Shown here one piece after another: positions 8,701 to 8,861 of a stretch of DNA of 8,861 nucleotides. The notes under the pieces are model-generated. The model saw nothing but the letters and a program-made list of their open reading frames with translations, searched no databases and was not told the origin of the DNA. A program made the translations under genes and the position numbers. This DNA is from CAZQSL01 sp964595945 (lineage in GTDB: Bacteria; UBP15; UBA6099; JAJRTR01), in assembly GCA_964595945.1 (NCBI GenBank), contig CAZQSL010000138.1:1-8861 (forward strand), in the 5' to 3' direction. How positions within the stretch are numbered: position 1 is the first letter of the stretch; each line of letters starts with the position of its first letter.

Positions 8701-8861
8701 TTTCAAAATCGCTATTTTCTTTCATGTAATCGTTTATGCACTTATTAAATGAAGCTGTATTAATTTCAACTTTTTCTGCACACATCATCGAAATATACGG
8801 TTCCCAAAAGGAAATATCATTAATAATCTTTAAAAGGGCCTTTTTCTGAAGAGCCTCAACC
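5774..8861 (-). CDS. Large cysteine-rich protein with C-terminal Ig-like and fibronectin type III-like domains (5' end outside window)
   Basis: The reading frame is open from the right edge to TGA at 5776-5774: 24 codons before the first Met (8788), then 1004. No start with a ribosome site is visible, so the true start lies beyond the window. Residues are counted from Met 8788. Residues 1-260 are not recognised. Residues 275-346 hold hydrophobic stretches (FLFALFV, FFLTLVMGIGIGSLSV) that could enter a membrane. Residues 425-512 look like an Ig-like fold, with KVSLYKMQDGSWEG then RYAVTAVDETGN. Residues 535-860 are unrecognised and beta/aromatic-rich. Residues 884-978 resemble a fibronectin type III domain (IVWAPP, YSYDIYRS, TYFYYVYTRSSAGLSAP). 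There are 27 cysteines, many in close pairs, suggesting disulfides and an exported location. It is first of the four visible genes, 11 nt before the next. DNA coding the N-terminal third is much more AT-rich. Role unknown; a surface or adhesin-like component is inferred from domains and neighbours. Confidence 0.85.
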   Translation of the reverse strand, partial: VEALQKKALLKIINDISFWEPYISMMCAEKVEINTASFNKCINDYMKENSDFERSRTEYFNISFKDDLYNNLAAHDNCSSVAFDYIKESIEYTTIDKSMLKTNEEISISNMMSNATKSIVNYADHIIPQTILSDDGFEVSRIDSNAFYEMLFSLSRINITRYYEENFLQKGNYGGKFTIGGHFPLLPIIGNSEHFTVPPLTIEQINTPQQEMYLIGIGITASLENYDERLKAANSIISQYCNGAFPCTDAEVSTIQDQLVNTGYSYTLTTINYKNYLSALGYSQIEIEAIRGQYPEGFVGDFLFALFVNTDYGVMMRAVGGSAVSALYNSLSLFTWGVSCDEAGFCSVSPPFFLTLVMGIGIGSLSVTLTYENANKGMVGNMINNFYNTLPELGRCELTGGNTGQSIKIRCTDIKGSVLYSPAPVCANANSTSTTCRKDGYLTTYGIDNPKIKTMIGGTQESARILSVYATYDITSNETGGGRGKVSLYKMQDGSWEGIIPWPELKRKGAVSGADFRYAVTAVDETGNYATEDFDGELPLKYALCENSDLECGADIQDPYLDLSYSEYKQARGNETRGQDDGVESYSTAYSNRYGNYTCEFSKTIDRYPPPRIDTDDKKEKYTFTSSCNVTPHDGYYMDVHKYSFPPGNDIKNMYFEPRANGSFSGTINFFTNTTLPNSQRYLLVGVKPHNAANTYGNPVKTLEGARLFSFLKPVAGYYESVLGMKYAEYDIDCVSKQNRWMNDDSMYFTSSSFNCGNSVYSCNAQEWPMHELALEACHRNSNLRMTASEMTFTENANSWKFSAEIRDMMDMNTSSQPISYYFSVVNDFNSCSLDMAFNNRCPTGDAAKSVDNLPGINYYPTPVHESTITFAEGVPDRPLPVKAVCSGNETESGRVEGFCPVGNATNTCRIVWAPPSIRETDYNRYSYDIYRSIGEDVSDPAGRIAKGETVGNTVKLRPVKYNYRLDIPYRKLLLDDTLNETGKTYFYYVYTRSSAGLSAPTKFACVVPFVGTSISSPNTCSGSCETK

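Noticed and set aside
1..8861. tRNA, rRNA, CRISPR, insertion sequence, terminator or promoter
   Set aside because: Coding sequence is nearly continuous; the only gaps are 11 and 21 nt, with no inverted repeats of terminator type, no spaced direct DNA repeats and no transposase-like frame.

Overview
The window lies inside one gene cluster read entirely from the minus strand. It holds four consecutive protein genes and no RNA genes, mobile elements, CRISPR arrays or non-coding stretches. In transcription order they are: (1) a large cysteine-rich protein, cut off by the right edge of the window (8861 to 5774); (2) a 417-residue exported protein of the DUF3857/transglutaminase-like type (5762 to 4509); (3) a 942-residue exported protein that looks like an outer-membrane beta-barrel (4487 to 1659); (4) the first 555 residues of an exported protein built from Ig-like repeats, cut off by the left edge (1665 to 1). 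Gaps are 11 nt, 21 nt and a 7-nt overlap, so this is almost certainly one operon whose promoter and terminator both lie outside the window.

Signal peptides, a probable outer-membrane barrel and a periplasmic-type transglutaminase fold point to a Gram-negative (diderm) bacterium. Large Ig/fibronectin-type proteins with 'DTTAP..T' linkers, DUF3857 proteins and barrels with the 'GPY...G.DY....G...F' motif recall deltaproteobacterial, Nitrospirota, Elusimicrobiota, Omnitrophota or FCB-group genomes. The sequence alone does not let me choose among them. Base composition is about 50-58% GC over most of the window but falls to about 27-37% in most rows sampled right of roughly 7950.

Working model (inference): the cluster builds a cell-surface structure. 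The barrel would anchor or export partners at the outer membrane. The Ig-repeat protein and the Fn3-ended cysteine-rich protein would be the exposed extended parts. The transglutaminase-like protein would act in the periplasm as a binding or assembly factor, not an enzyme: its catalytic cysteine position is Asp and its predicted mature chain has no cysteine at all. I recognise no named system with this gene set, so it is a fair candidate for an undescribed envelope or adhesin module, but nothing in the window proves the function.
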